The notes below the pieces were generated by a model, which searched no databases, was not told where the DNA came from, and saw nothing but the letters and a program-made list of their open reading frames with translations. The position numbers were made by a program, and so were the translations under genes. 64,000 bases of DNA, taken from positions 124,001 to 188,000 of the forward strand of contig NZ_NMQW01000025.1 of NCBI RefSeq assembly GCF_002234615.1, written 5' to 3'. Below, piece by piece: positions 44,547 to 52,886 of the stretch. This stretch comes from Paenibacillus rigui (lineage in GTDB: Bacteria > Bacillota > Bacilli > Paenibacillales > NBRC-103111). Every line of letters starts with the position of its first letter. Position 1 is the first letter of the stretch.

Positions 44547-46289
44547 GTGTCATTTATTTCGAGATTATCGTGGTTTTTTCAACAGCAATGGGGCAAATAT
44601 GTCCTTGCCATCGGGCTCATGATGACGGTAAGTCTTCTGAGCATTATTCCGCCTAAAATGATAGGCAATGTCATAGACCAGATTCGGACGGGGACGCTTA
44701 CCGGGGATTTGCTCCAACAAAGCGTACTGCTGTTAATTGCGCTTGCCGCCTCGATTTATGTGATGTCCTACATATGGGTGACGACCCTGTTCGGCAACTC
44801 GATTCTTTTGGAGAAGCTGCTCCGCGGCCGGCTGCTGAAGCATTGGACGAAGATGTCGCCAGCATTTTTTCAGCGGAATACGACGGGGGAGCTTATGGCT
44901 CTGGCAACCAATGATGTATTGGCTGTCAGCCAAACCGCCGGCTATGGGGTTATGACGCTGGTGAATACCTTGGTCGGTACAGGTGTTGTCGTGGTTACGA
45001 TGGTTTCCCTGATCAGCTATAAGCTGATGCTTGCCGCATTAATTCCGATGCCATTTCTGGCCGTGGCGATCAGCGTGCTCGGAAAGCAGATGCGGAAGCG
45101 CTTTGTGGCGGCGCAGCGGGCTTTTGGCCAAATGAACGATCAGGCGCTCGAATCGATATCGGGTATGCGGGTTATTCGATCCTACGTCCAGGAGGAGCAT
45201 GATATTGCCGCATTCGACCGTGTGACAAAAGACGTGATGCACAAAAATATACAGGTTGCCGCGGTTAACGCGTTGTTTCACCCTGTGATTTCGGTCATTG
45301 TTGGGCTCAGCTACGCGATAGGCATCGGGTACGGCGCCTATATGGTCTTTCATAGCCAGATCACGCTGGGGCAGCTGATTTCCTTCAATATTTATTTAGG
45401 CATGCTGATTTGGCCGATGATTGCGTTCGGGGAGTTTATTAACATTTTGCAGCGGGGAACCGCTTCGGTAGACCGGCTGTCCGGGAGCTTCGCCCAGCAG
45501 GCGGATGTGAAGGACGACGAACAGGCGATCACACTGGACACTCCGGGACAGATCGTGATGAATAAGCTGAGCTTCCGCTACCCCGGTGCCGCCAAGGATA
45601 GCTTGATCGACATCTCGTTTCAGCTGGAGCAAGGGCAGACGCTAGGGCTGGTAGGCCGTACCGGAAGTGGAAAAAGCACGCTGCTCAAGCAGCTGCTGCG
45701 CCAGTATCCCATTCAACCGCAGAGCCTTCGCCTATCCGGCATCCCGGTTGAGCGGATCCGGCTCTCCTTGCTGCGCAGCTGGATCGGCTATGTACCGCAG
45801 GAGCATTTGCTGCTGTCCAAGTCGATCCGTGATAATATCGCTCTCGGCAAGCCGGAGGCGAGTGAGGATGCGATTTGGAAGGCGATCGAGCTTGCCTCGT
45901 TCACTGGCGATATTGAACAGCTGCAGGATGGTCTTGAAACCATTGTCGGCGAGAATGGAGTCATGCTTTCAGGAGGGCAGAAGCAGAGGGTCAGCATTGC
46001 CCGTGCGCTGCTGATCAATCCGGATATTTTGATACTTGATGATTCCTTATCCGCTGTTGATGCGAGAACGGAGCATGCTATTCTAACAAGTTTGCGCAGC
46101 GAACGCGCAGGCAAAACCACCTTTATTGCTACCCACCGGTTGTCCGCCGTCATGCATGCGGATTGGATTCTGGTATTGGATGAAGGGCGAGTGATCGAAG
46201 AGGGGACGCATGAGCAGTTGATGCTGCTTGGCGGCTGGTACAAGGAGCAGTTCGAGCGGCAGCAGCTGGAGGCAAGTCTGCTCGGCTGA
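44547..46289 (+). CDS. bmrC: Heterodimeric ABC multidrug exporter, BmrC/YheI-type subunit
   Basis: Half-transporter of 580 residues: six membrane helices (about 15-300) and an ATPase domain. Walker A is GRTGSGKST, the signature LSGGQKQR is intact, and Walker B is ILILDDSLSAVD, where the catalytic glutamate is replaced by aspartate. That substitution is known in YheI/BmrC, the subunit holding the degenerate site. GTG 44547 follows AAAGGAGG. The partner gene follows after 83 bases. In B. subtilis BmrCD exports several drugs and is induced by ribosome-targeting antibiotics through a leader peptide; I see no such leader here. Confidence 0.9.
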   Translation: MSFISRLSWFFQQQWGKYVLAIGLMMTVSLLSIIPPKMIGNVIDQIRTGTLTGDLLQQSVLLLIALAASIYVMSYIWVTTLFGNSILLEKLLRGRLLKHWTKMSPAFFQRNTTGELMALATNDVLAVSQTAGYGVMTLVNTLVGTGVVVVTMVSLISYKLMLAALIPMPFLAVAISVLGKQMRKRFVAAQRAFGQMNDQALESISGMRVIRSYVQEEHDIAAFDRVTKDVMHKNIQVAAVNALFHPVISVIVGLSYAIGIGYGAYMVFHSQITLGQLISFNIYLGMLIWPMIAFGEFINILQRGTASVDRLSGSFAQQADVKDDEQAITLDTPGQIVMNKLSFRYPGAAKDSLIDISFQLEQGQTLGLVGRTGSGKSTLLKQLLRQYPIQPQSLRLSGIPVERIRLSLLRSWIGYVPQEHLLLSKSIRDNIALGKPEASEDAIWKAIELASFTGDIEQLQDGLETIVGENGVMLSGGQKQRVSIARALLINPDILILDDSLSAVDARTEHAILTSLRSERAGKTTFIATHRLSAVMHADWILVLDEGRVIEEGTHEQLMLLGGWYKEQFERQQLEASLLG

Positions 46290-46372
46290 TGCTGCCGGAG
46301 GTCCGGTGGCGAAGCGGCAGGCTTGAGCACACGTTCCGGAAGAAGCGAACGGAGGAAGAAAGGAAGTGAAGT

Positions 46373-48502
46373 ATGGCGTCGGAGCAAAAATCAACGAAAT
46401 CGTCGGTCATCAGACGGTTAACCCGTTATGCATTGCTTTACAAGCTGCGGATCGCCGCAGCGCTGCTCGTGCTTTGCTGCGCTGTAGGCGCAGAGCTTGC
46501 AGGGCCTTATATCGCCAAGACGATAATTGATAAGCATATCAGCAGCGTACAGCTGCCCTGGTATGAGATATCCTTGCAGCAGGCGGCGGGTTCGGGTACG
46601 CCCTACGTGGAGTTGGACGGCAAGGCTTATGTCCGGAACGATTGGGCGCAGCCGGGCGATCAGGATGCCAAGCTTTTCGGAGCGGATGCCATAAGGAGGG
46701 CCGGCAAGGAAGTTCGGTTCATGCAGCTGGGCGGCGCAATGTACTTGATCGGCGGTGCGGACCGGTATGACGGCAACTGGTCGCTGCAGACCGGGCCGGG
46801 GCAGGGGGAAGCCGTTGCACAGGTTAGCCGCAGCGGGGAAGCGCCGCAGGCCTACCCCGCACGCAAGCTGAGCGCATCGGAGGTCGTCTCTCTGTATCAG
46901 TACGATACGGGTGCGGTGTTCCGGTGGCTGTGGCTGTTCGTCGGGCTGCTGGTGCTGGCCGGTGTACTTCATTACGTGCAGGCCTACGCGCTTCAATCGA
47001 CGGCTCTGCGCATCATTCAGAGAATGCGGATGGATTTGATGAGGCACATTCAGCAAATTCCGATCCGATATTTTGACAATACGCCGATAGGTCAGGTTGT
47101 GTCCCGGATTGCTAATGACACAGAAGCGATCAAAGATTTGTTCATGAGCTTTATGGCGACCTTCGTCGTCAGTACGATCAATATTGGCGGTATTTATATT
47201 GCGTTGTTTTTACTCGATTTCCGGCTGGCGCTCGTTACGCTGATTTTCATTCCGGTGTTTATCGTCGTGATGTATGTACATTTAAAATTTTCGCGCAAGT
47301 ACATTACCGTCATGCGGGCGCGGCTGAGCGATATGAATGCGATGATCAGCGAGTCGATCGCCGTTATGCCGATCGTGCAGGCGTTCCGGCAGGAACGTGC
47401 GCGGCTGGATGAATTCGAGGTGCTCAATGAGGACCGCTACCGCAATAACGTCAAGCAATTCCGTGTGTTCTCGCTATCGTCGCGGAACTTCACCGGCTTG
47501 GTAGGAGCGCTGTTTACCGCAGGGACGATCTGGTATTTTGGGGGCCAATCGCTGCAAACCGCCATCTCGTTCGGTGTCTTTTATGCTTTTATCGACTACT
47601 TGGGACGATTCTTTCAGCCGATCATCGGGATTTTCGATCAGCTGATGAATGCCCAGCGGGCCATGGTTTCTGCGGAAAAAGTGTTTTATTTGCTTGATCT
47701 GGAGGGAAGGGAGCTGGAGGAAGCGGTTGGATTGCCCCGGCCGCAAGGGCATGTGGTGTTTGACAACGTGACCTTCGGCTACAAGGAAGGGGAGCCGGTG
47801 CTGCGCGGCATTACCTTCGAGGCGAAGCAGGGGGAAACGGTTGCCTTGGTTGGCCACACGGGCTCCGGCAAAAGCTCGATTATGAATTTGTTGTTGGGGT
47901 TTTATGAGCCGAGCTCGGGCAGCATTCGTATCGACGGAGCGAATATCGCGGGCATGAGCAAGCAGGCACTGCGCAAGCATATGGGAATCGTCCTGCAGGA
48001 CCCGTTCCTGTTCGCCGGAAATATCAAATTCAATGTGAGCCTCTATAATGAAGGAATTGATGAGACCCGGGTAAGACAGGCGTTGGCTGATGTAGGGGCG
48101 GCTCCTTTCATAGAACAGCTCCCCGGGGGCTACAATGAGCCGGTTGTGGAGCGGGGCAGCACCTTATCTGCGGGTCAACGGCAGCTGATTTCCTTTGCGA
48201 GGGCTTTGGCCTTCGATCCCGCGATTCTCATTCTAGACGAGGCTACGGCCAGTATCGACAGTGAGACGGAAGGGCTGATCCAGCGGGCGCTTCAGGTCGT
48301 TAGCGAGGGCCGGACGACCTTCGTGATTGCCCATCGCTTATCTACCATAAGGGAGGCCGATCTCATTCTTGTACTGAATCGAGGGGAAATCGTGGAGCGG
48401 GGCACCCATGACGAGCTGATGCGTCAGCAGGGCCGCTACTACCGGATGTACCAGCTGCAAAAGGGCGGCGAAAAGCCTGCGGCGGGTCAATCCGTCGGAT
48501 AA
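46373..48502 (+). CDS. bmrD: Heterodimeric ABC multidrug exporter, BmrD/YheH-type subunit
   Basis: Half-transporter of 709 residues. Between the first and second membrane helices sits a long outside domain (about residues 55-175, starting QLPWYEISLQQAAG), a known BmrD/YheH feature. The ATPase has GHTGSGKSS, an altered signature LSAGQRQ, and a complete Walker B ILILDEATASID with the catalytic glutamate. With BmrC it should form one active and one degenerate ATP site. AGGAAG lies before the ATG. No clear terminator follows. Confidence 0.92.
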   Translation: MASEQKSTKSSVIRRLTRYALLYKLRIAAALLVLCCAVGAELAGPYIAKTIIDKHISSVQLPWYEISLQQAAGSGTPYVELDGKAYVRNDWAQPGDQDAKLFGADAIRRAGKEVRFMQLGGAMYLIGGADRYDGNWSLQTGPGQGEAVAQVSRSGEAPQAYPARKLSASEVVSLYQYDTGAVFRWLWLFVGLLVLAGVLHYVQAYALQSTALRIIQRMRMDLMRHIQQIPIRYFDNTPIGQVVSRIANDTEAIKDLFMSFMATFVVSTINIGGIYIALFLLDFRLALVTLIFIPVFIVVMYVHLKFSRKYITVMRARLSDMNAMISESIAVMPIVQAFRQERARLDEFEVLNEDRYRNNVKQFRVFSLSSRNFTGLVGALFTAGTIWYFGGQSLQTAISFGVFYAFIDYLGRFFQPIIGIFDQLMNAQRAMVSAEKVFYLLDLEGRELEEAVGLPRPQGHVVFDNVTFGYKEGEPVLRGITFEAKQGETVALVGHTGSGKSSIMNLLLGFYEPSSGSIRIDGANIAGMSKQALRKHMGIVLQDPFLFAGNIKFNVSLYNEGIDETRVRQALADVGAAPFIEQLPGGYNEPVVERGSTLSAGQRQLISFARALAFDPAILILDEATASIDSETEGLIQRALQVVSEGRTTFVIAHRLSTIREADLILVLNRGEIVERGTHDELMRQQGRYYRMYQLQKGGEKPAAGQSVG

Positions 48503-48595
48503 CGGAGCTAAGCATGTATGGCGTGGTCGGGGCGAAATCGAGCGATGAGCCGAGACCCTGTGCTTTGTTTTTCCGAAGGATGGCCGCAGGCTCAG

Positions 48596-49267
48596 CTAGC
48601 CGATTGGTCGGGGATCGCCGCTTTGAATAACGAGGAGGAGTCCCTCCTTCACTGTGATGGTTCCGGTCGGTTCTGTCAATACATTGCTGATGCCGAGAGA
48701 CTGTCCTATCGTCAGCCTGGCATCCGTGAGAGGATACAAGAAACCTTGCAAAGTAATTCCTGCTGCGTCCAATGTCAACGGGAGCAGTGATACGTAAGGG
48801 TAGGTCCCGGCAGTTAGCTGCAGGGGCCTTGTTTGGTCGATCAGCATAATTTCATTATGCTCGTCCAGCATGCGGCAAGGAACACCGGCTTGCAAGCCTT
48901 GGCGCAGCAAATGAATATTAGCCAAGGAATGGTCCCAGCGGGTGCCGAGCCCACCGCACACAATAATCTCGGAAGGGGACTGACTTAGTGCCCATGCGAA
49001 GGCAAGCTCGGTATCCGTATAGTCTTTATCAATAGGATCGCAGCTTTGAAAAAGGGTGCTGTGCCGTTCGATTTCCACCAGTTCATCGGCTGAAACCGAA
49101 TCGAAATCACCTAGGGCGATATCGGGCTTTAATCCGTGGCGGAGCATGAATAGCGCTCCGCGGTCGGCTCCGACGAGCAGATCCGCGCCATCGGCATAGG
49201 GAAGCGCCCAGCTTCCGAGCGTGCCGCCGCTGTAAATGACGATTCGAGGGTGAGACATAGGGGGCAT
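48596..49267 (-). CDS. thiN: Thiamine pyrophosphokinase
   Basis: Transfers pyrophosphate from ATP to thiamine. Protein of 223 residues with the family motifs GADRGALFML, ALGDFDSVS, DPIDKDYTDTELAF and GGLGTRWDHSLANI, then a C-terminal thiamine-binding sandwich (GTYPYVSLLPLT). ATG 49267 follows AAAGGA. An extended -10 (TGCTACAAT on the minus strand) lies about 30 bases upstream. It is convergent with the ABC exporter, and is not near rpe or rsgA as in many Bacillota. Confidence 0.9.
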   Translation of the reverse strand: MPPMSHPRIVIYSGGTLGSWALPYADGADLLVGADRGALFMLRHGLKPDIALGDFDSVSADELVEIERHSTLFQSCDPIDKDYTDTELAFAWALSQSPSEIIVCGGLGTRWDHSLANIHLLRQGLQAGVPCRMLDEHNEIMLIDQTRPLQLTAGTYPYVSLLPLTLDAAGITLQGFLYPLTDARLTIGQSLGISNVLTEPTGTITVKEGLLLVIQSGDPRPIG

Positions 49268-49358
49268 CCGTTCCTTTCAGGGCATTGTGAAATTATTGTA
49301 GCACAAAATAAAAAGTACAGGCAGCTTGAGAGAACAGCTGTTTTTAAATCCGACAGGG

Positions 49359-49388
49359 ACAGGGGAGTGGTATTCTCGCCTGTTTTTT
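49359..49388 (+). terminator. Plus-strand terminator upstream of the metallo-hydrolase promoter
   Basis: ACAGGGGAG pairs with CTCGCCTGT (one mismatch) and is followed by six T residues. No gene on the plus strand ends nearby: the closest upstream is bmrD, 0.85 kb away across thiN. Confidence 0.7.
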
Positions 49389-49405
49389 GTTTGCGACAGA
49401 ATGTT

Positions 49406-49434
49406 TTGTCCTGCTTATACTGTTTGGCTAGAAT
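49406..49434 (+). promoter_or_regulatory. Sigma-A promoter of the metallo-hydrolase gene
   Basis: TTGTCC (49406-49411), 17-base spacer, TAGAAT (49429-49434). Transcription would start near 49441. Confidence 0.6.
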
Positions 49435-49499
49435 TTTACAGCACCCTAAGGAAACCGTTATAGTGAAATATATTGAGATAATAGCGTTATTCCGGTGTC

Positions 49500-50441
49500 A
49501 TGAAGGAGAGGGTACCCATAGCTGGCAAAAGATTCGAGAATATGAATGGTGTCCAAATGGACAATAATTTTCGCAGGCTTCGGCAGTGGCAGGCGGAGCG
49601 TAGAAGAAAGATCAAGGACTTATCCTATGTCGTTCCTCAATGCCTGGACAAAAGAACCGATTTCCTCCGAACGAATCGGACGGAAACGTCCATCACGTGG
49701 ATCGGACATTCCACGTTTCTGATCCAGATCGGCGGCTTGAACCTGCTGACCGATCCGGTCTGGGCCGAGCGGATGGGCTTCGCCAGGCGGCTGGCGCCTC
49801 CAGGCCTGCAGCTGTCCGAGCTGCCTAATATCGACGCGGTGCTGCTGTCGCATAGTCACTACGACCATATGCATATGGCATCGCTGCGCAGATTCAAAAC
49901 AGCGCAGCTGTTCGTCCCCGAGGGTCTCGGGGCCAAGCTGCGAGCCCAGGGCTTCGCTCATGTCACGGAGCTGGGCTGGTGGGAGCAGGCGCAGCTCGGA
50001 GGGCTGGAGCTGCATTTTGTACCGGCGCAGCACTGGACGCGCCGCACCTTGTGGGATACGAACCGCTCGCACTGGGGCGGCTGGGTGGTTCAGCCGGAGC
50101 GGCACAGCGGCCGTGAAGCGGTATATTTTGCGGGAGACAGCGGCTACTTCCCGGGCTTTCGGCAGATCGGCGAGCGTTTCGCGATCCGGTATGCGCTGAT
50201 GCCTATCGGGGCCTATGAGCCGGAATGGTTCATGTCAATGCAGCATGTGACGCCGGAGGAGGCGGTGCAGGCTTTTGTAGAGGTTCAGGCGGAGCTGTTT
50301 ATTCCGATGCATTACGGTGCTTTTCGGCTTGCGGACGATACGCCTAAAGAGGCATTGGATCGGCTGTATGCGGAATGGGAACGAAGGGGGCTAAATGAAT
50401 CCTCCTTGCAGGTCCTAAAATTAGGCGAAACGGTACTCTAA
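49500..50441 (+). CDS. MBL-fold metallo-hydrolase (NAPE-PLD/UlaG-like)
   Basis: Metallo-beta-lactamase-fold protein of up to 313 residues. Zinc ligands lie in LLSHSHYDHMHM, PAQHWTRRTLWDTNRSHWGG and YFAGDSGYFPGF, with a last histidine in IPMHYGAF. The WIGHSTFLIQIGGLNLLTDP front is shared with NAPE-PLD-like proteins. The start is uncertain: ATG 49500 has no ribosome site in front, and AAGGAGAGGG lies just after it, so ATG 49542 or 49557 are alternatives. The substrate is unknown. Confidence 0.85.
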   Translation: MKERVPIAGKRFENMNGVQMDNNFRRLRQWQAERRRKIKDLSYVVPQCLDKRTDFLRTNRTETSITWIGHSTFLIQIGGLNLLTDPVWAERMGFARRLAPPGLQLSELPNIDAVLLSHSHYDHMHMASLRRFKTAQLFVPEGLGAKLRAQGFAHVTELGWWEQAQLGGLELHFVPAQHWTRRTLWDTNRSHWGGWVVQPERHSGREAVYFAGDSGYFPGFRQIGERFAIRYALMPIGAYEPEWFMSMQHVTPEEAVQAFVEVQAELFIPMHYGAFRLADDTPKEALDRLYAEWERRGLNESSLQVLKLGETVL

Positions 50442-50476
50442 TTTTGTGCATGTGACATAAACTTACATAATAATCC

Positions 50477-50533
50477 TTGTTTTTTGGATATTTCAGCCTA
50501 TATAATAATATTATGTCATATTTTGTGACGTAA
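50477..50533 (+). promoter_or_regulatory. Promoter and operator-like repeats of the second chemoreceptor gene
   Basis: TTGTTT-N18-TATAAT (50477-50506). Just downstream is the inverted repeat TTATGTCA-N7-TGACGTAA (50511-50533, one mismatch). A third copy, TGTGACATAA, lies upstream at 50451-50460. The arrangement suggests an operator near the start of transcription. Confidence 0.5.
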
Positions 50534-50556
50534 TACTATCGTAGGGGATGATCCTT

Positions 50557-52689
50557 ATGGGCAATCGGATGAGACACTGGAGCCAGATGTTTAAGCCCGC
50601 TATGCTTGTGCTAAACCGTCTTCGTTATTCGATCAAGTTTGGACTGATCGGACTTATTTTTCTTATTCCCATCACGTTCATGCTGGTCCAATATTTCAAT
50701 AAACTGGATGAAGAAATTCGCTTTGCCGAGCAGGAGCGCCTGGGAACGGAACTTCTTCAAGATTTGAATGTGCTGATTACGGCGGTGGAGAAGCACAGGC
50801 TTACAGCGGCAGCCTCTATCAGGGGGAATAAAGCCGCCACGGGGCAGATAACTGAATGGCAATCCCAGGTAGATCAGGTCCTTGCCCAATTGGATCAAAA
50901 AAACACGTCTCATCGCGCTCTTCTCGATGTCTCGGATTCGCTCAAGCCATTAATGAGCCAGTGGAATGATTTGAAGTCGTCCGCAGGCAGCTTTAATGCG
51001 ACCGATAATGAAGATAAACACATGGATATGGAAAAGTCGATTGCCAAGCTGGTGAACGAAGTCAAGAATGAGTCCAATCTTATATTGGATCCCCAGATGG
51101 ACAGCTATTATTTGATGGATTCCACGGTGAACGTGATGCCGTATTTGTGGTTTAGTATCGGCAAAGCCGCAAGTCTAAGCGGGGAACTGCTTCAACGGGG
51201 GAATTTCAACAATACGGTCGAGAAGGAGCAGATGATCCTTTCAACAGGAGACATCAGCGCTTATTTAGATAAGCTGAAGGATTCGACGCAAATTTCCTAT
51301 CAATACAATCGCGCTTCAGAAGAAAAACTGAGCGCAGCCTTGAAGCAGGCGATGGAAGGCGTCACTTTCTTTAATAATTCGTTATACTCGAATATTGTTG
51401 CATCCTTTTCGTTTATTATGAAAACCGCGGAGCTGGACGAGCTGACGGCCAAAGCGTTCGATGCATCAGGCGTGCTGTATCAGACGGAGCTCCAACAGCT
51501 GGATCAACAATTAGTACAGCGAATCCATAAGGCGGAATCGAGTAAAGTGACGCTGCTGGCGATGACTTTGTTATTTATTCTTATTGCGGCCTATGTGTTT
51601 ATTGCATTTTATTGTTCCGTTAAGCACACGGTAGACCAGCTGAAGGAAACGTCCGCCTTGCTGTCCCAAGGGCAGCTAACCGCTAGGGCGCCTGTTGATA
51701 CCAAGGATGAGCTGAGCCAATTGGTGCATGCCTTCAATGCTTTGGCGGATTCGTTCCAGCATGTTGTAGGGGAGAGCAAGCAGGTGGCCGAGCTCGTAAA
51801 CACTTCTTCGCAGCAGTTGTCCCTGGCAAGCTTGGAATCGACCCGTTCTTCCGAGCAAATAGCAAGGACGATCCAGGAGGTTGCTACCGGCTCGGAGCTG
51901 CAGATGCATACGGCTCAGGAGACGTCGCAGGCTATGCAGGAAATGGCGGCAGGGGTTCAGCGAATTGCGGAAACGTCTGCGTTTGTTTCGGAATCTGCTA
52001 ATGGCGCAGCCGCGGATGCGAACCATGGCCATGAGGTCGTCAGCCGAGCGGTGGAGCAGATGTCGTCCATTAAGGAAAAAGTGGAGGAAACGGCGGTGAC
52101 GATCCGCCTGCTTGGGGATGCCTCCAGCCAAATCAATCGGATTGCCGAAGCGCAAAATGCCATTACCAAGCAGACTCAGCTCTTGGCGTTGAATGCCTCG
52201 ATTGAAGCAGCGAGAGCCGGGGTGCATGGCAGGGGTTTTCAGGTTGTAGCGGCGGAAGTGAAGAAGCTGGCCGAGGAATCGGAAGCTTCCGGCAAGCAGA
52301 TCGTACAGCTCATCCGAATGATTCAGGACCGCAGTCAGGAGGCGGTTGAGAAAATGGAAGTTGGCGTCAAGGAAGTCGACAAAGGAACGGATACGATTGA
52401 GCGAAGCGGCGAAGTATTCGGCCGTATCCTTGGGTCCATTCAGCAGGTAGCCGAGCAAATTCAGGAAATATCGGCCGCATCGCAGCAAATGTCCGCAGGC
52501 TCGCAGCAGGTGACGGCGTCGATGGAAGAAACGGTCCTGATTTCCCGCAATGCCGCTGCTCACGCGCAGGAAGTCGCCTCCGCCACTCAGCAGCAGCTTG
52601 CTTCGATGGAGGAAATCGCCGCTTCCGCCGAGTCGCTGAATGAGAGAAGCGATAAGCTCCATCATGTTTTAAAATATTACACGGTATAA
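50557..52689 (+). CDS. Methyl-accepting chemotaxis protein with large helical sensor domain
   Basis: Chemoreceptor of 710 residues. Membrane helix near residues 28-47, an outside helical domain of about 280 residues, a second helix near 328-350 (LLAMTLLFILIAAYVFIAF), HAMP, then the signalling coiled coil with tip TKQTQLLALNASIEAARAG. The outside region is longer than the one in the first receptor and resembles nitrate/nitrite-sensing (NIT) domains by pattern (RLTAAASIRGN near the start), which is tentative. ATG 50557 follows AGGGGATGA. The ligand is unknown. Confidence 0.9.
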   Translation: MGNRMRHWSQMFKPAMLVLNRLRYSIKFGLIGLIFLIPITFMLVQYFNKLDEEIRFAEQERLGTELLQDLNVLITAVEKHRLTAAASIRGNKAATGQITEWQSQVDQVLAQLDQKNTSHRALLDVSDSLKPLMSQWNDLKSSAGSFNATDNEDKHMDMEKSIAKLVNEVKNESNLILDPQMDSYYLMDSTVNVMPYLWFSIGKAASLSGELLQRGNFNNTVEKEQMILSTGDISAYLDKLKDSTQISYQYNRASEEKLSAALKQAMEGVTFFNNSLYSNIVASFSFIMKTAELDELTAKAFDASGVLYQTELQQLDQQLVQRIHKAESSKVTLLAMTLLFILIAAYVFIAFYCSVKHTVDQLKETSALLSQGQLTARAPVDTKDELSQLVHAFNALADSFQHVVGESKQVAELVNTSSQQLSLASLESTRSSEQIARTIQEVATGSELQMHTAQETSQAMQEMAAGVQRIAETSAFVSESANGAAADANHGHEVVSRAVEQMSSIKEKVEETAVTIRLLGDASSQINRIAEAQNAITKQTQLLALNASIEAARAGVHGRGFQVVAAEVKKLAEESEASGKQIVQLIRMIQDRSQEAVEKMEVGVKEVDKGTDTIERSGEVFGRILGSIQQVAEQIQEISAASQQMSAGSQQVTASMEETVLISRNAAAHAQEVASATQQQLASMEEIAASAESLNERSDKLHHVLKYYTV

Positions 52690-52727
52690 GTCCCCCTAGG
52701 GAATCCGATAATCCGTGATTGATTATG

Positions 52728-52773
52728 AAAAGACGCCTTACTGCCACGTGGTTCGCGGTAGTGAGGCGTCTTT
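52728..52773. terminator. Terminator after the second chemoreceptor
   Basis: AAAAGACGCCTtACTgCC pairs with GCGGtAGTgAGGCGTCTTT. A and T runs on both sides. Confidence 0.85.
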
Positions 52774-52886
52774 GTATTATGATGTGGGTGCAGGGAATTG
52801 GGTATTAGTATTTATTCGTATGTTCGTATCTCACGCATGGATGTGGGTATGCCGCATAAAAGGTCAGGGATGTCTTAGGCTTTAGG

